Position numbers and translations under genes: made by a program
NCBI GenBank assembly: GCA_001830045.1
Contig: MIDA01000033.1
Span: 1 to 53,667 of the forward strand
DNA: 53,667 bases
Direction: 5' to 3'
Origin: Tenericutes bacterium RIFOXYA12_FULL_35_10
Lineage (GTDB): Bacteria > Bacillota_I > Bacilli_A > Acholeplasmatales > Acholeplasmataceae
In this document: piece after piece, positions 36,669 to 44,522 of the stretch
Layout: each line of letters starts with the position of its first letter
How positions within the stretch are numbered: the first letter of the stretch is position 1
Notes under the pieces: generated by a model
Databases searched by the model: none
What the model saw: the letters and a program-made list of their open reading frames with translations, nothing else
Told to the model about the DNA's origin: nothing

Positions 36669-39212
36669 TTAGTTAAAGTTTTGGTAGATTAAAATGTTGT
36701 GTAATGTAAAGATGCCAACTGTAGAAACAAGTGGATCACCAAGTGTACCAAAGTCTAATTCGACTTTAACATTAGTTAATGCAGTTGCAACAACAAAGTT
36801 TACAGTAACTGTTACCATTTCATCTGCTGTAGCAACATTGAAATCATACTTAGAACCTTCAAGAATTGATGCAAATCCTGAATCTGGTAATACGATGTTA
36901 AGTCTGAAGTCTCTTGCTACGCTTGAAGTCATGTGTAAAACAAATGTGTAGTTACCTGGAGCAAGTGCATCAATTATGTAGTAATAATGTGGTTCATAAG
37001 CTTGACCACCAACTGCTGATACATTAAAGACTGCACCGTTTGCAGAATATGCCATTGTGTTCGCAGCATTTCCACCATCGTAGAATCCATGACCACCAAT
37101 AACTGTTTCAGCATTACCATTGACTAATAATTCTGGCATATCTGCGCCATCTTTCTTCATGGATAAGTTATCAAACTTAATCCATTCAGCGCCAGTTTCA
37201 AATGGTGTAAATTGTGTACCAAATTCAAACTTGAATTCAAATGGTAAAGTCATATCTGTGCCTGTTGTAAATTGTAATGTGTAAGTAGCTTTTGTACCTG
37301 TAATTGCAACAACACCAGTTGTTACTAAGTTATTCCAACCAGCTGCTTCACCTTGTGTGAAGAATGGATTTAATGAAATATCTTGAGATGCATATGCATC
37401 AAATACGAATGTATAAGCTGTGTTAGCTTCTAAAGTAAGTTTTGTACCATAGATTAATTGGAGCATGTAACCAGCAGAACCGTTTGCATATTTGGTTAAG
37501 TTGTAAACAAATTCGCCATCAACAACATCTAAAGTAGCAACTGATCCATCCCAATCATTGCTGAATGCTTGCCATCCTGTAGCTAAGAAATCGCCATTTG
37601 CAATGTGTGTTGGAAGAACTGCTTCTTGGATCTTCACATCAGAGAATGTAACTAAACCATCAGCAAAACCTGTTTGTGAACCAAGTTCAAAGACTAGGTT
37701 AACTGCATGATCTTCTTTTGTAACTGTAAATAAGTATTCATAAACTGCATCTTCAGTTGTGATTGCAATACCATCTTTACGACCGTATTCAACCCATGGG
37801 TTGCCATAACCGATAGCTGCATTAATGCTTCTTGCTACTTCGGCTTTAACTGTGAATTGGAGACGGTATGTCTTACCCATTTCTAAGTTAATATAACCTG
37901 TTTGATGTAATTGAATTGCCCAAGCCGCATCACCACCACCGGTAATGTCAACTGCAAATGTACCAGCTGTTGTGTCAAGTGCTGTTGTAACAACAGGAGC
38001 TGTACCCCAGTCTTGGTGCCATACTGCCCATTCTGGAGCATCAACAGTTAAGTCAGCTTCAAAACTACCATTTGCAACTAAGTTTGTTGCATTAAATTGC
38101 ATAGAAACAACTTCAATTGTAAATTCAGCAGTAGCTTCATTTCCTGCAGCATCTTCAACAGTTAAGTAAACGGTATAAGTACCTTCAACAGAAGTATCAA
38201 TCGTAGTAACTGTTTCTTCTGCTGAATTCTTGATGACTGCAACGATTGCTGATGTTAAATCACCATCAATAATATCGTTTGCTGTAATACCAGCTAAAAC
38301 ATCAATTGTACCATCAACTAAGATTGACTTGTTAGCTACGCCAGCAAATGTTGGTGCAGTTTCATCTGGACCGACTTCAACTTCAACGATTTCGATGTTA
38401 TCAAACCATAAGGTTGCGTTAACTGCAACGCCGTTAAGTGCACCTAGTTCGAATAATAAACCACCACGTTGGTTGTCGCGTGTATGAATAAATTCAAATT
38501 CATAGTTCGCCCAAGCTGTTGTAATTGTACGGTGTACGACATTACCTGGCTTAAAGTCTTCAAACCATGGAGCAGATGTTAAGAGTTCACCAACTTGAAG
38601 GTTGATTGTCTTTTCAACTGATGATTTTGCATCAAATGAAACTTTATAAGCTTTACCTTCTTCAAAAGGTACATTCATTTGACCAAATCTTGGTGTATAG
38701 ATGTTAGAACCAGCTACAACTTCTGCTTTTAATGCGCCATCTTCAACTGATAATGTCATTGAAGAACCATCCGCATTATAAACAACTGAAGGATCATCCC
38801 AACCAGCTGTACCTTGAGCGAAGTCTTTGTTAACTAACATTTCGCCTTCAACAACTTCAGGAGCTTTTACTGTGATATAACGCCAACGTTGTGCAGTCAA
38901 AGTATCAACTTTAACTTCGTAGCGAATACCGTGTACGCCCACTTTAGTGGTATCAAGCATATGCGTTTCTGAAACGGTAGCGGTTGTGTTATACGTCATG
39001 ACTGAAGTATAGTCAACGCTATCATTTCCTGTTGCAGTAACGCCAGTTAAAACGTTAAACTCAGTACCAAAATCGAGTGTAACATCATCTGCGCCTGCAA
39101 AAGTAATCGCTGTGAGCTCAGGCTCTGGTGTTGGAATTGGTTCTTCTTTACATGATGCTAAGAAGATTCCAAACACTGCGATTAGTGCTAAAACTAACCA
39201 TTTCTTTCTCAT
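36669..39212 (-). CDS. Non-catalytic surface lipoprotein with four CBM4/9-like domains
   Basis: An 847-residue lipoprotein (lipobox LASC, Cys21). In order: an Ig-like strand region (about 33-116); a CenC-type carbohydrate-binding domain (about 123-278, MLVNKDFAQGTAGWDD); a DUF5011/HYR-type domain (about 284-369, VDGTIDVLAGITANDIIDGD and VEDAAGNEATAEF); then three more CBM4/9-like domains beginning LVANGSFEAD (about 378), HIANGDFLATGW (about 537) and LLVNGNAETVIGG (about 700). No glycosidase domain is present. It is likely a surface glycan-binding protein presenting glucan to the GH16 and ABC system. AAGGAGG precedes the ATG. Confidence 0.87.
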   Translation of the reverse strand: MRKKWLVLALIAVFGIFLASCKEEPIPTPEPELTAITFAGADDVTLDFGTEFNVLTGVTATGNDSVDYTSVMTYNTTATVSETHMLDTTKVGVHGIRYEVKVDTLTAQRWRYITVKAPEVVEGEMLVNKDFAQGTAGWDDPSVVYNADGSSMTLSVEDGALKAEVVAGSNIYTPRFGQMNVPFEEGKAYKVSFDAKSSVEKTINLQVGELLTSAPWFEDFKPGNVVHRTITTAWANYEFEFIHTRDNQRGGLLFELGALNGVAVNATLWFDNIEIVEVEVGPDETAPTFAGVANKSILVDGTIDVLAGITANDIIDGDLTSAIVAVIKNSAEETVTTIDTSVEGTYTVYLTVEDAAGNEATAEFTIEVVSMQFNATNLVANGSFEADLTVDAPEWAVWHQDWGTAPVVTTALDTTAGTFAVDITGGGDAAWAIQLHQTGYINLEMGKTYRLQFTVKAEVARSINAAIGYGNPWVEYGRKDGIAITTEDAVYEYLFTVTKEDHAVNLVFELGSQTGFADGLVTFSDVKIQEAVLPTHIANGDFLATGWQAFSNDWDGSVATLDVVDGEFVYNLTKYANGSAGYMLQLIYGTKLTLEANTAYTFVFDAYASQDISLNPFFTQGEAAGWNNLVTTGVVAITGTKATYTLQFTTGTDMTLPFEFKFEFGTQFTPFETGAEWIKFDNLSMKKDGADMPELLVNGNAETVIGGHGFYDGGNAANTMAYSANGAVFNVSAVGGQAYEPHYYYIIDALAPGNYTFVLHMTSSVARDFRLNIVLPDSGFASILEGSKYDFNVATADEMVTVTVNFVVATALTNVKVELDFGTLGDPLVSTVGIFTLHNILIYQNFN

Positions 39213-42200
39213 TTATTTTCCTCCTTGAAAATAGACATTTATTTGATCGACATATCCATCTCGGATGTCTCTTGTCCACTGACCCATAATGCGATGATCC
39301 TTGATTTCTGATTGTTCATCGCCCTTAACTAAAACAATTTTTTCAATACGGCAAGCCTGATCATAGGTGTTTAAACCTGATCTGTTATGATAGATCACTT
39401 CTGTGTGACCGAATAACCTTAAGGTAATCTTTCCATCTTTGAAGAGTGAATGATGGAGTTTAGGTTCTAACTGGAAGATGAGTTTTCCATCTTCTTGTGT
39501 GAAAAGATGTTTACCAAAGAACATCACTTTCCACATTGAGAGTACTTCAGCAGTTGAACCGGTTAGTCTTGATACAAAACCTTGTCCACGTTTCTTAGGA
39601 TCTGGGTTATTGGAAGGTGCGATAAAGGATGAGTTTTCAAAAGGTGATCTTCCATAAACTTCAGGATCCATCAGTGCAGTGAAGTTTGTTTTCATTTCTT
39701 CATAGAACTGATCATATAAACCTGATTTGAGTAAACCTAAGAGGTATTTGTAGGTCATATGTAAGAAGTTTGATTCTCTTTCGAACCAACCTGGTGTAAA
39801 TGCACGAATACGACCGATTTCATGTCCTTCATCTTCTAAGGAAACGGATGTTTTATAGATATGATGAACAGAATCATAAAGGTTAGACTTTTTAATCGTT
39901 TCATACATCGTTTTCGCTTCATCAGCACTTGCTAAAGTTTTTAAGTAGCGCGCAGGTGCTTCTAAGAAAACTGGGAGTGCGCGCATATCAAACTTGCTGA
40001 CTGAAACAGTGGGTAATCCGTATTCACCAATGAGTGGTTTACCCTCTGAAGTGAGGTTATCTTTATAATCAACTGCTTCATAAACTAGATACGTTGGATA
40101 GATCGGATCAATCGCTTTCGCTTTTTTAATACTTGATTGAAGCGTTTGTTCCATCTGGTTAATGATGGTTTCAAAGTGATTCAACTTAAATGTGATGGTG
40201 TTTGCACCATGTTTAAGTTGTTCACGGTAACTTTCTAACGCATTCATACGTAGATCCCAACGTTCATGTGGTGTATCGGCTTTGACCTTGAGAAGTGCTT
40301 GCATAAGTTCTTCTGTTTGTGTAAGCAGTGATACAAAACGATCAGGATATTGGTTTAACTTAGATTTAACAAATTTAACCAAGGTCATCAGTTCAATCAT
40401 TTCTGAAACGCCTGAACCAAATAAACCTGGTAAACCGTTCATCGCATCATTCCAACCTGGTTTATTCGCTTCATAAGACAATCCAATTTCATGTGGGTCT
40501 AAATGTGCGAACTTATTTAAGATTAAAGTGATCAGTTTACCCATGATGTTGACTTTGACAACACCTGCTTGGTTTTTCAACCAACCATCATGTGCACCTT
40601 CACTGTGGTGGATCGCACCGTATTGTCTAATTTTGCCATCTTTGGTCTTCACATATTTTAATCGTCTTGGTAATACTTGAACAGGTGATTGGAAGAATGG
40701 AACATCTTTATGGAAGAGCACTTGTTCTTCATGGTCTGGGAACACACTTAAGTATGAATCGATCAAATCATAGAAATACGTGAAGTGATCTTCCCAATAA
40801 CCTTCACCAAATGCAGCTTTGACATGAACTCTTGATGATTTTAAGATATGATCGAGCGTTTCTTGAACAGGTAAATGCGCTTGGTCTAATGTGGTTGCAA
40901 TCATCCCTGGTGTAAATTCACCTTTTAACATATCTTGAATCACACTAGGTTGTTTAGATAAATCACCTTCATAAGTGAATTTAACACCTTCAATCGAGAG
41001 TGGATTGTATCCATCTGCTTGAATGAATGAGGTGAACTGTACTAAGTTGAAGTCACCCATCTTTGGTGTAAAGAAAACGTCATTTCTTCTGTTTTGCAAG
41101 ACATCTCTAAAGTTTCCGTTACCTTGAGAGAAATACTTAGGTTCAATTGAGAAGAAATTATAATCTCTTTCTAAATCACCATGTTTTCTAGAATATAAAT
41201 GATAACCGATTTCACCATCTAAGGTTTTAACAACCATCGGTGTACCACCACGTAAGAGATTATCTAAGTAACATTGCTTAACGTATTGATCTAATCTAGG
41301 TTCTGCAGTTTCCATAGCAACCGCATCCATTAAGTTTTGATGTAAGACTTGGTTTTCAACGCGCTTTTCTTCTAAGGATGCAACAGAATAGGTTTTAACC
41401 TTTTCATCAAGCATTTCTTTACTGGATGCATACCCAATGACTGAGTAGAATACTTCATGATTGAAATCTTTGAACTCAAATGCACTCATTGCGGATGGCA
41501 CTTGATTGACATAGGTTTGATCTAACTTGATAAATGCTTTAAAATCATGATTGATTAATTGATACGGAGTTTCTAAGGTTGTATCTTCATCAAATATTTT
41601 TTTATAATCTGCAATATAATGTGGTTTTTGACTTGCTTTGGTGAAGTAGTAATTACCATCCATCACCATCTTAACTTCAGCTGAGTCTTCTGTAGAAGCT
41701 CTGAGCTTATAAAACATGTAGTCATTCGTTTCAACGGTTTCCATCCAACTTTGAAGTAAATTAGAGATGGCTTTATATCCGCCGTAATCAATACCAGAAG
41801 GTAGCACTTGCGCAATTCCATCAACAACCGCTAAATCCATCTTCTTGTTGGTTAAATTGATTAATTCAACTCGTCTAACTAAACCTGCGATGGGTTCACC
41901 CGGTAAGGTGAAGTAAGTGACTTTGACTTTAACACCAAGCTCTTTAATCTCTTCAACGAGTGATAATTCATCGGGTTGAATGATCATATCTTGATCTTTA
42001 CCCGTTTCTTTAAAACATTCATAAACGGTGTTATTTATTTTCAAAAATGTTCTAAAACCAATTTTAGAAACATATTGATACGCTAAATTAGCTGGGTAAA
42101 ACTCCATAATCGAACCATTTTTATCACGAATACCAAAGGATGCGATCGCTTGTCCACGGTTAACGTAAAATGCCCATAGGGGAATCCCCATCGGACCTGC

Positions 42201-42278
42201 GATACCGCTTAAAAAACTTGCGAAAGTCTTTTTCTTTTGGTAGTGATTCATGGTATAGGAAACATTGTTCTGATTCAT
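39213..42278 (-). CDS. GH161/GH149-like beta-1,3-glucan phosphorylase
   Basis: A 1021-residue cytoplasmic enzyme of the GH94/GH149/GH161 phosphorylase clan. Features are an N-terminal beta-sandwich (about 1-290), GEGYWEDHFTYFYDLI (about 491-506), and KPGWNDAMNGLPG (about 606-618), in which D611 is the expected general acid. The last part carries RLTGSTAEVLSMW. At this length and with these motifs it fits GH161 oligo-beta-1,3-glucan phosphorylases better than GH94. It would release glucose 1-phosphate from laminarioligosaccharides of several units. The exact family is inferred. It is the first gene after the internal promoter, with GGAGG four bases before the ATG. Confidence 0.8.
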   Translation of the reverse strand: MNQNNVSYTMNHYQKKKTFASFLSGIAGPMGIPLWAFYVNRGQAIASFGIRDKNGSIMEFYPANLAYQYVSKIGFRTFLKINNTVYECFKETGKDQDMIIQPDELSLVEEIKELGVKVKVTYFTLPGEPIAGLVRRVELINLTNKKMDLAVVDGIAQVLPSGIDYGGYKAISNLLQSWMETVETNDYMFYKLRASTEDSAEVKMVMDGNYYFTKASQKPHYIADYKKIFDEDTTLETPYQLINHDFKAFIKLDQTYVNQVPSAMSAFEFKDFNHEVFYSVIGYASSKEMLDEKVKTYSVASLEEKRVENQVLHQNLMDAVAMETAEPRLDQYVKQCYLDNLLRGGTPMVVKTLDGEIGYHLYSRKHGDLERDYNFFSIEPKYFSQGNGNFRDVLQNRRNDVFFTPKMGDFNLVQFTSFIQADGYNPLSIEGVKFTYEGDLSKQPSVIQDMLKGEFTPGMIATTLDQAHLPVQETLDHILKSSRVHVKAAFGEGYWEDHFTYFYDLIDSYLSVFPDHEEQVLFHKDVPFFQSPVQVLPRRLKYVKTKDGKIRQYGAIHHSEGAHDGWLKNQAGVVKVNIMGKLITLILNKFAHLDPHEIGLSYEANKPGWNDAMNGLPGLFGSGVSEMIELMTLVKFVKSKLNQYPDRFVSLLTQTEELMQALLKVKADTPHERWDLRMNALESYREQLKHGANTITFKLNHFETIINQMEQTLQSSIKKAKAIDPIYPTYLVYEAVDYKDNLTSEGKPLIGEYGLPTVSVSKFDMRALPVFLEAPARYLKTLASADEAKTMYETIKKSNLYDSVHHIYKTSVSLEDEGHEIGRIRAFTPGWFERESNFLHMTYKYLLGLLKSGLYDQFYEEMKTNFTALMDPEVYGRSPFENSSFIAPSNNPDPKKRGQGFVSRLTGSTAEVLSMWKVMFFGKHLFTQEDGKLIFQLEPKLHHSLFKDGKITLRLFGHTEVIYHNRSGLNTYDQACRIEKIVLVKGDEQSEIKDHRIMGQWTRDIRDGYVDQINVYFQGGK

Positions 42279-42289
42279 ATATCCTCCAA

Positions 42290-42303
42290 GGAAATCGGTT
42301 TCT
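42290..42303 (-). promoter_or_regulatory. LacI-type operator upstream of the GH161-like gene
   Basis: GGAAATCGGTTTCT, a pseudo-palindrome with central CG, matches the two operators upstream of the GH94 gene (GGAAACCGATTTCC and TGAAATCGATTTCC). It lies between the predicted transcription start and the ribosome site, so bound repressor would block transcription. Confidence 0.8.
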
Positions 42304-42320
42304 TTCTGTGCTATAAATTA

Positions 42321-42349
42321 ATCTTACCACAAAGTGGTAGCGTTTACAA
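42321..42349 (-). promoter_or_regulatory. Internal promoter of the GH161-led block
   Basis: On the minus strand TTGTAA (42349-42344), a 17-base spacer and TAAGAT (42326-42321). A cre-like site covers the -35 and a perfect 15-base palindrome (TACCAC AAA GTGGTA, 42325-42339) lies in the spacer. Confidence 0.6.
42335..42348 (-). promoter_or_regulatory. cre-like (CcpA-type) site
   Basis: TGTAAACGCTACCA on the minus strand matches the consensus TGWAANCGNTNWCA at all but one position (C for W). It overlaps the -35 region of the internal promoter. A CcpA protein is not encoded in the window. Confidence 0.45.
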
Positions 42350-42355
42350 ATAAGA

Positions 42356-43384
42356 TTATCTGTTAACTTTCGTTGAGTCTCTAATAATTAATTCAACGGG
42401 TAATTTTGTTATCTCTGAGATGTGCTCTTCAGTACCATCCATGAGTTTGATTAAAATCTTTGCTGCCATTTCACCTAACATCTTACGATCTTGTGCAACT
42501 GTTGTTAAGGATGGTGTGAAATGTTTAGCAAATGCAATGTTATCAAAGCCAATGACTTGTACATCTTCAGGAACACGTAAATCTAAATCTCTTAAGCCTT
42601 TTAAAACCCCTAATGCAATATCATCCGATGAAACGACAATCACTTCTGGTTTTTCATGCATCTGTTTCATTAAATCAGAAACGGCATTATACCCTGAGGT
42701 AAATCCAAACGATTCTGCAAATGCAATTTGGGTGTCTTCACAAGGAAGTTCTAATCTTTCCATCTCTCTTTTAAACGCAATCAAACGTTCGTGGAATGCT
42801 TTGGATTGAACAGGGCCAGAAATAAATGCAATTTTTTCTTTCTTTAAATGCTCTTTAATAAAATCAAGTGTGATTTTAATCCCTTGATCATTATCACTAA
42901 CAACCGTGTGTAAGCCTGGGACAATCATGTCTGTTGATACACAAGGAATATCACTATTGATTAATTCATATAATCCTTGATCGTTATAGTTACCTACCAC
43001 GATATAGACACCATCAACTCTTTTATTACGACACCATTCGTAATATGAGAGTTCATGTTGACCTAACTTTTTAACAATAAACGATAATTCATAACCTTGT
43101 TTTTCAACAAATGTTTTAAAATGCTGCAAGATGGATGAAAAGAAACTATGTTCTAATCCAACATCGGATTCTTCAGTAAAAACGATGCCTACCGTATACG
43201 TTCTTTTGGATTTCAGCATACGCGCAGAAGACGCAGGTACATAACCGACTTCTTTGATGTAGTTCATCACACGTGCTCTCGTTTGATCGGATACGTTACC
43301 GTTTTGATTTAACACTTTAGAGATCGTGCCTGGTGCGAGATTAAGTTCGGTTGCGATGTTATAGATTGTTCTTTTTTTCGTCAA
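42356..43384 (-). CDS. LacI-family transcriptional regulator of the glucan locus
   Basis: A repressor of about 342 residues with an N-terminal LacI helix-turn-helix (TIYNIATELNLAPGTISKVL), hinge segment (SSARMLKSKRT) and a periplasmic-binding-type effector domain (TVGIVFTEES; VIVVSSDDIALGVL; VQVIGFDNIAFAKHF). There is no ATG; TTG at 43384 is preferred since AGAAG lies nine bases upstream, while TTG at 43393 overlaps that site and the GH16 stop. Low start strength may keep its level down. It is predicted to bind the GGAAAyCGrTTTCC sites at both promoters of the locus, with a laminarioligosaccharide or glucose phosphate as inducer. Confidence 0.9.
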   Translation of the reverse strand: MTKKRTIYNIATELNLAPGTISKVLNQNGNVSDQTRARVMNYIKEVGYVPASSARMLKSKRTYTVGIVFTEESDVGLEHSFFSSILQHFKTFVEKQGYELSFIVKKLGQHELSYYEWCRNKRVDGVYIVVGNYNDQGLYELINSDIPCVSTDMIVPGLHTVVSDNDQGIKITLDFIKEHLKKEKIAFISGPVQSKAFHERLIAFKREMERLELPCEDTQIAFAESFGFTSGYNAVSDLMKQMHEKPEVIVVSSDDIALGVLKGLRDLDLRVPEDVQVIGFDNIAFAKHFTPSLTTVAQDRKMLGEMAAKILIKLMDGTEEHISEITKLPVELIIRDSTKVNR

Positions 43385-43389
43385 GTCAA

Positions 43390-44109
43390 TCAACTTCTTT
43401 CGTAGACTTTCACATACTTGAATTCAAAATGGACCGGGAAAATCGAATCATCAATCGGACCACCCCATGAACCACCTAAAGCAATGTTTAAAATCAAATA
43501 AAACGGTTGATCAAATGGCCAAAGTTTAATGTGAGGAAAATCTTTTTTCTTAAATGTCACCATGTGGTTTTGATCCAAGAAAAAGGATATGCCTTCTTCG
43601 TCCCATTCAATCGCAAACTCATGAAAACCTTCTAAAATACCTTTAACATCTAAAGCAAGTGTGGGTTGATTACCAATCCAATGATGATTATCTTTGGCGT
43701 GAAGTGAGAAATGGATGTGTTCTGGATTATGTCCAACATGTTCCATTAAATCAATCTCACCACAATCTGGCCATCCCACTTCTTTGATGTTTTGACCTAA
43801 AAACCAAATCGCTGGCCATGTCCCTCTACCTTGAGGAATTTTTGCCATCACTTCAACACGGCCATACTGAATCATGTGTTTATTTAAGGTTGTGAGTTTT
43901 GCTGAAGTGTATTCATTTTGATCATATGTTTCTTTTAAACCAACGATGTGAAGGATACCATCTTTCACATACGCATTTTCTACTTTGTCTGTGTAATACT
44001 GTGCTTCATTATTGCCAAACCCATGACCACCAGTTTCGAGTGTCCAATGTTTAGGATTGGGTTTTCCATCGAGTTCAAAGAGATCTTCCCAAACTAACTT
44101 ATAACTCAT
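43390..44109 (-). CDS. Cytoplasmic GH16 endo-beta-1,3-glucanase
   Basis: A 239-residue single-domain GH16 enzyme without any signal peptide. The catalytic motif is GEIDLMEHVG (E118, D120, E123), with GRGTWPAIWFLG and NIALGGSWGG as in laminarinases. It is a shorter paralogue of the exported GH16 in the same locus but lacks the lipobox and fibronectin domain. A cytoplasmic endo-glucanase implies that long oligosaccharides are imported and cut inside. It overlaps the cupin gene by four bases and is followed by the LacI gene. Confidence 0.92.
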   Translation of the reverse strand: MSYKLVWEDLFELDGKPNPKHWTLETGGHGFGNNEAQYYTDKVENAYVKDGILHIVGLKETYDQNEYTSAKLTTLNKHMIQYGRVEVMAKIPQGRGTWPAIWFLGQNIKEVGWPDCGEIDLMEHVGHNPEHIHFSLHAKDNHHWIGNQPTLALDVKGILEGFHEFAIEWDEEGISFFLDQNHMVTFKKKDFPHIKLWPFDQPFYLILNIALGGSWGGPIDDSIFPVHFEFKYVKVYERS

Positions 44110-44522
44110 TGTTTAGAATCCTCTAAAGACTTGATTAATTTTTGTCTTAATTCTTCAGTCATATAAACTCTGGGTGAATTCTCATAGGATGTATTTTCTT
44201 CTTCGATGATGAGTAGGTGCGCATCTTTACTTAAAGTGTGTGTATGATAGATTCCCATAGGGATTTTATAAATCACATTCTTTTTCATGGGTAAGCATGC
44301 AACTTCACCGGGTATGCCATCTTTTACTTCCACAAAAAACAGATGACATTCACCTTCTAAGAGTACGAAGACTTCATCGGTTAAACTGTGAGCTTCAACG
44401 TATGCCAGTTTATCCATATCGAGTTCATCGATATAATTTAGGATGGCAACTCTCCAGTTTTGATGATGGAATAATTTTTGATAACCAATCCCTTGGTAAT
44501 CATATATTTCATAAAATTTCAT
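44106..44522 (-). CDS. Cupin-domain protein
   Basis: A 138-residue protein with a single cupin barrel: EAHSLTDEVFVLLEGECHLFF (motif 1, with His and Glu) and KIPMGIYHTHTLSKDAHLLI (motif 2, with two His). No catalytic partner domain is present. Small cupins of this kind recur next to disaccharide phosphorylases and may act on sugars as epimerases, or bind them. It overlaps the GH94 gene by 14 bases and the GH16 gene by four, so it belongs to the glucan operon. The function is unproven. Confidence 0.72.
   Translation of the reverse strand: MKFYEIYDYQGIGYQKLFHHQNWRVAILNYIDELDMDKLAYVEAHSLTDEVFVLLEGECHLFFVEVKDGIPGEVACLPMKKNVIYKIPMGIYHTHTLSKDAHLLIIEEENTSYENSPRVYMTEELRQKLIKSLEDSKQ

Noticed and set aside
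36694-38487. Several plus-strand open frames rich in Val, Thr, Ser and Ala opposite the CBM lipoprotein
   Set aside because: They are shadows of the repetitive CBM domains, without ribosome sites or known motifs.
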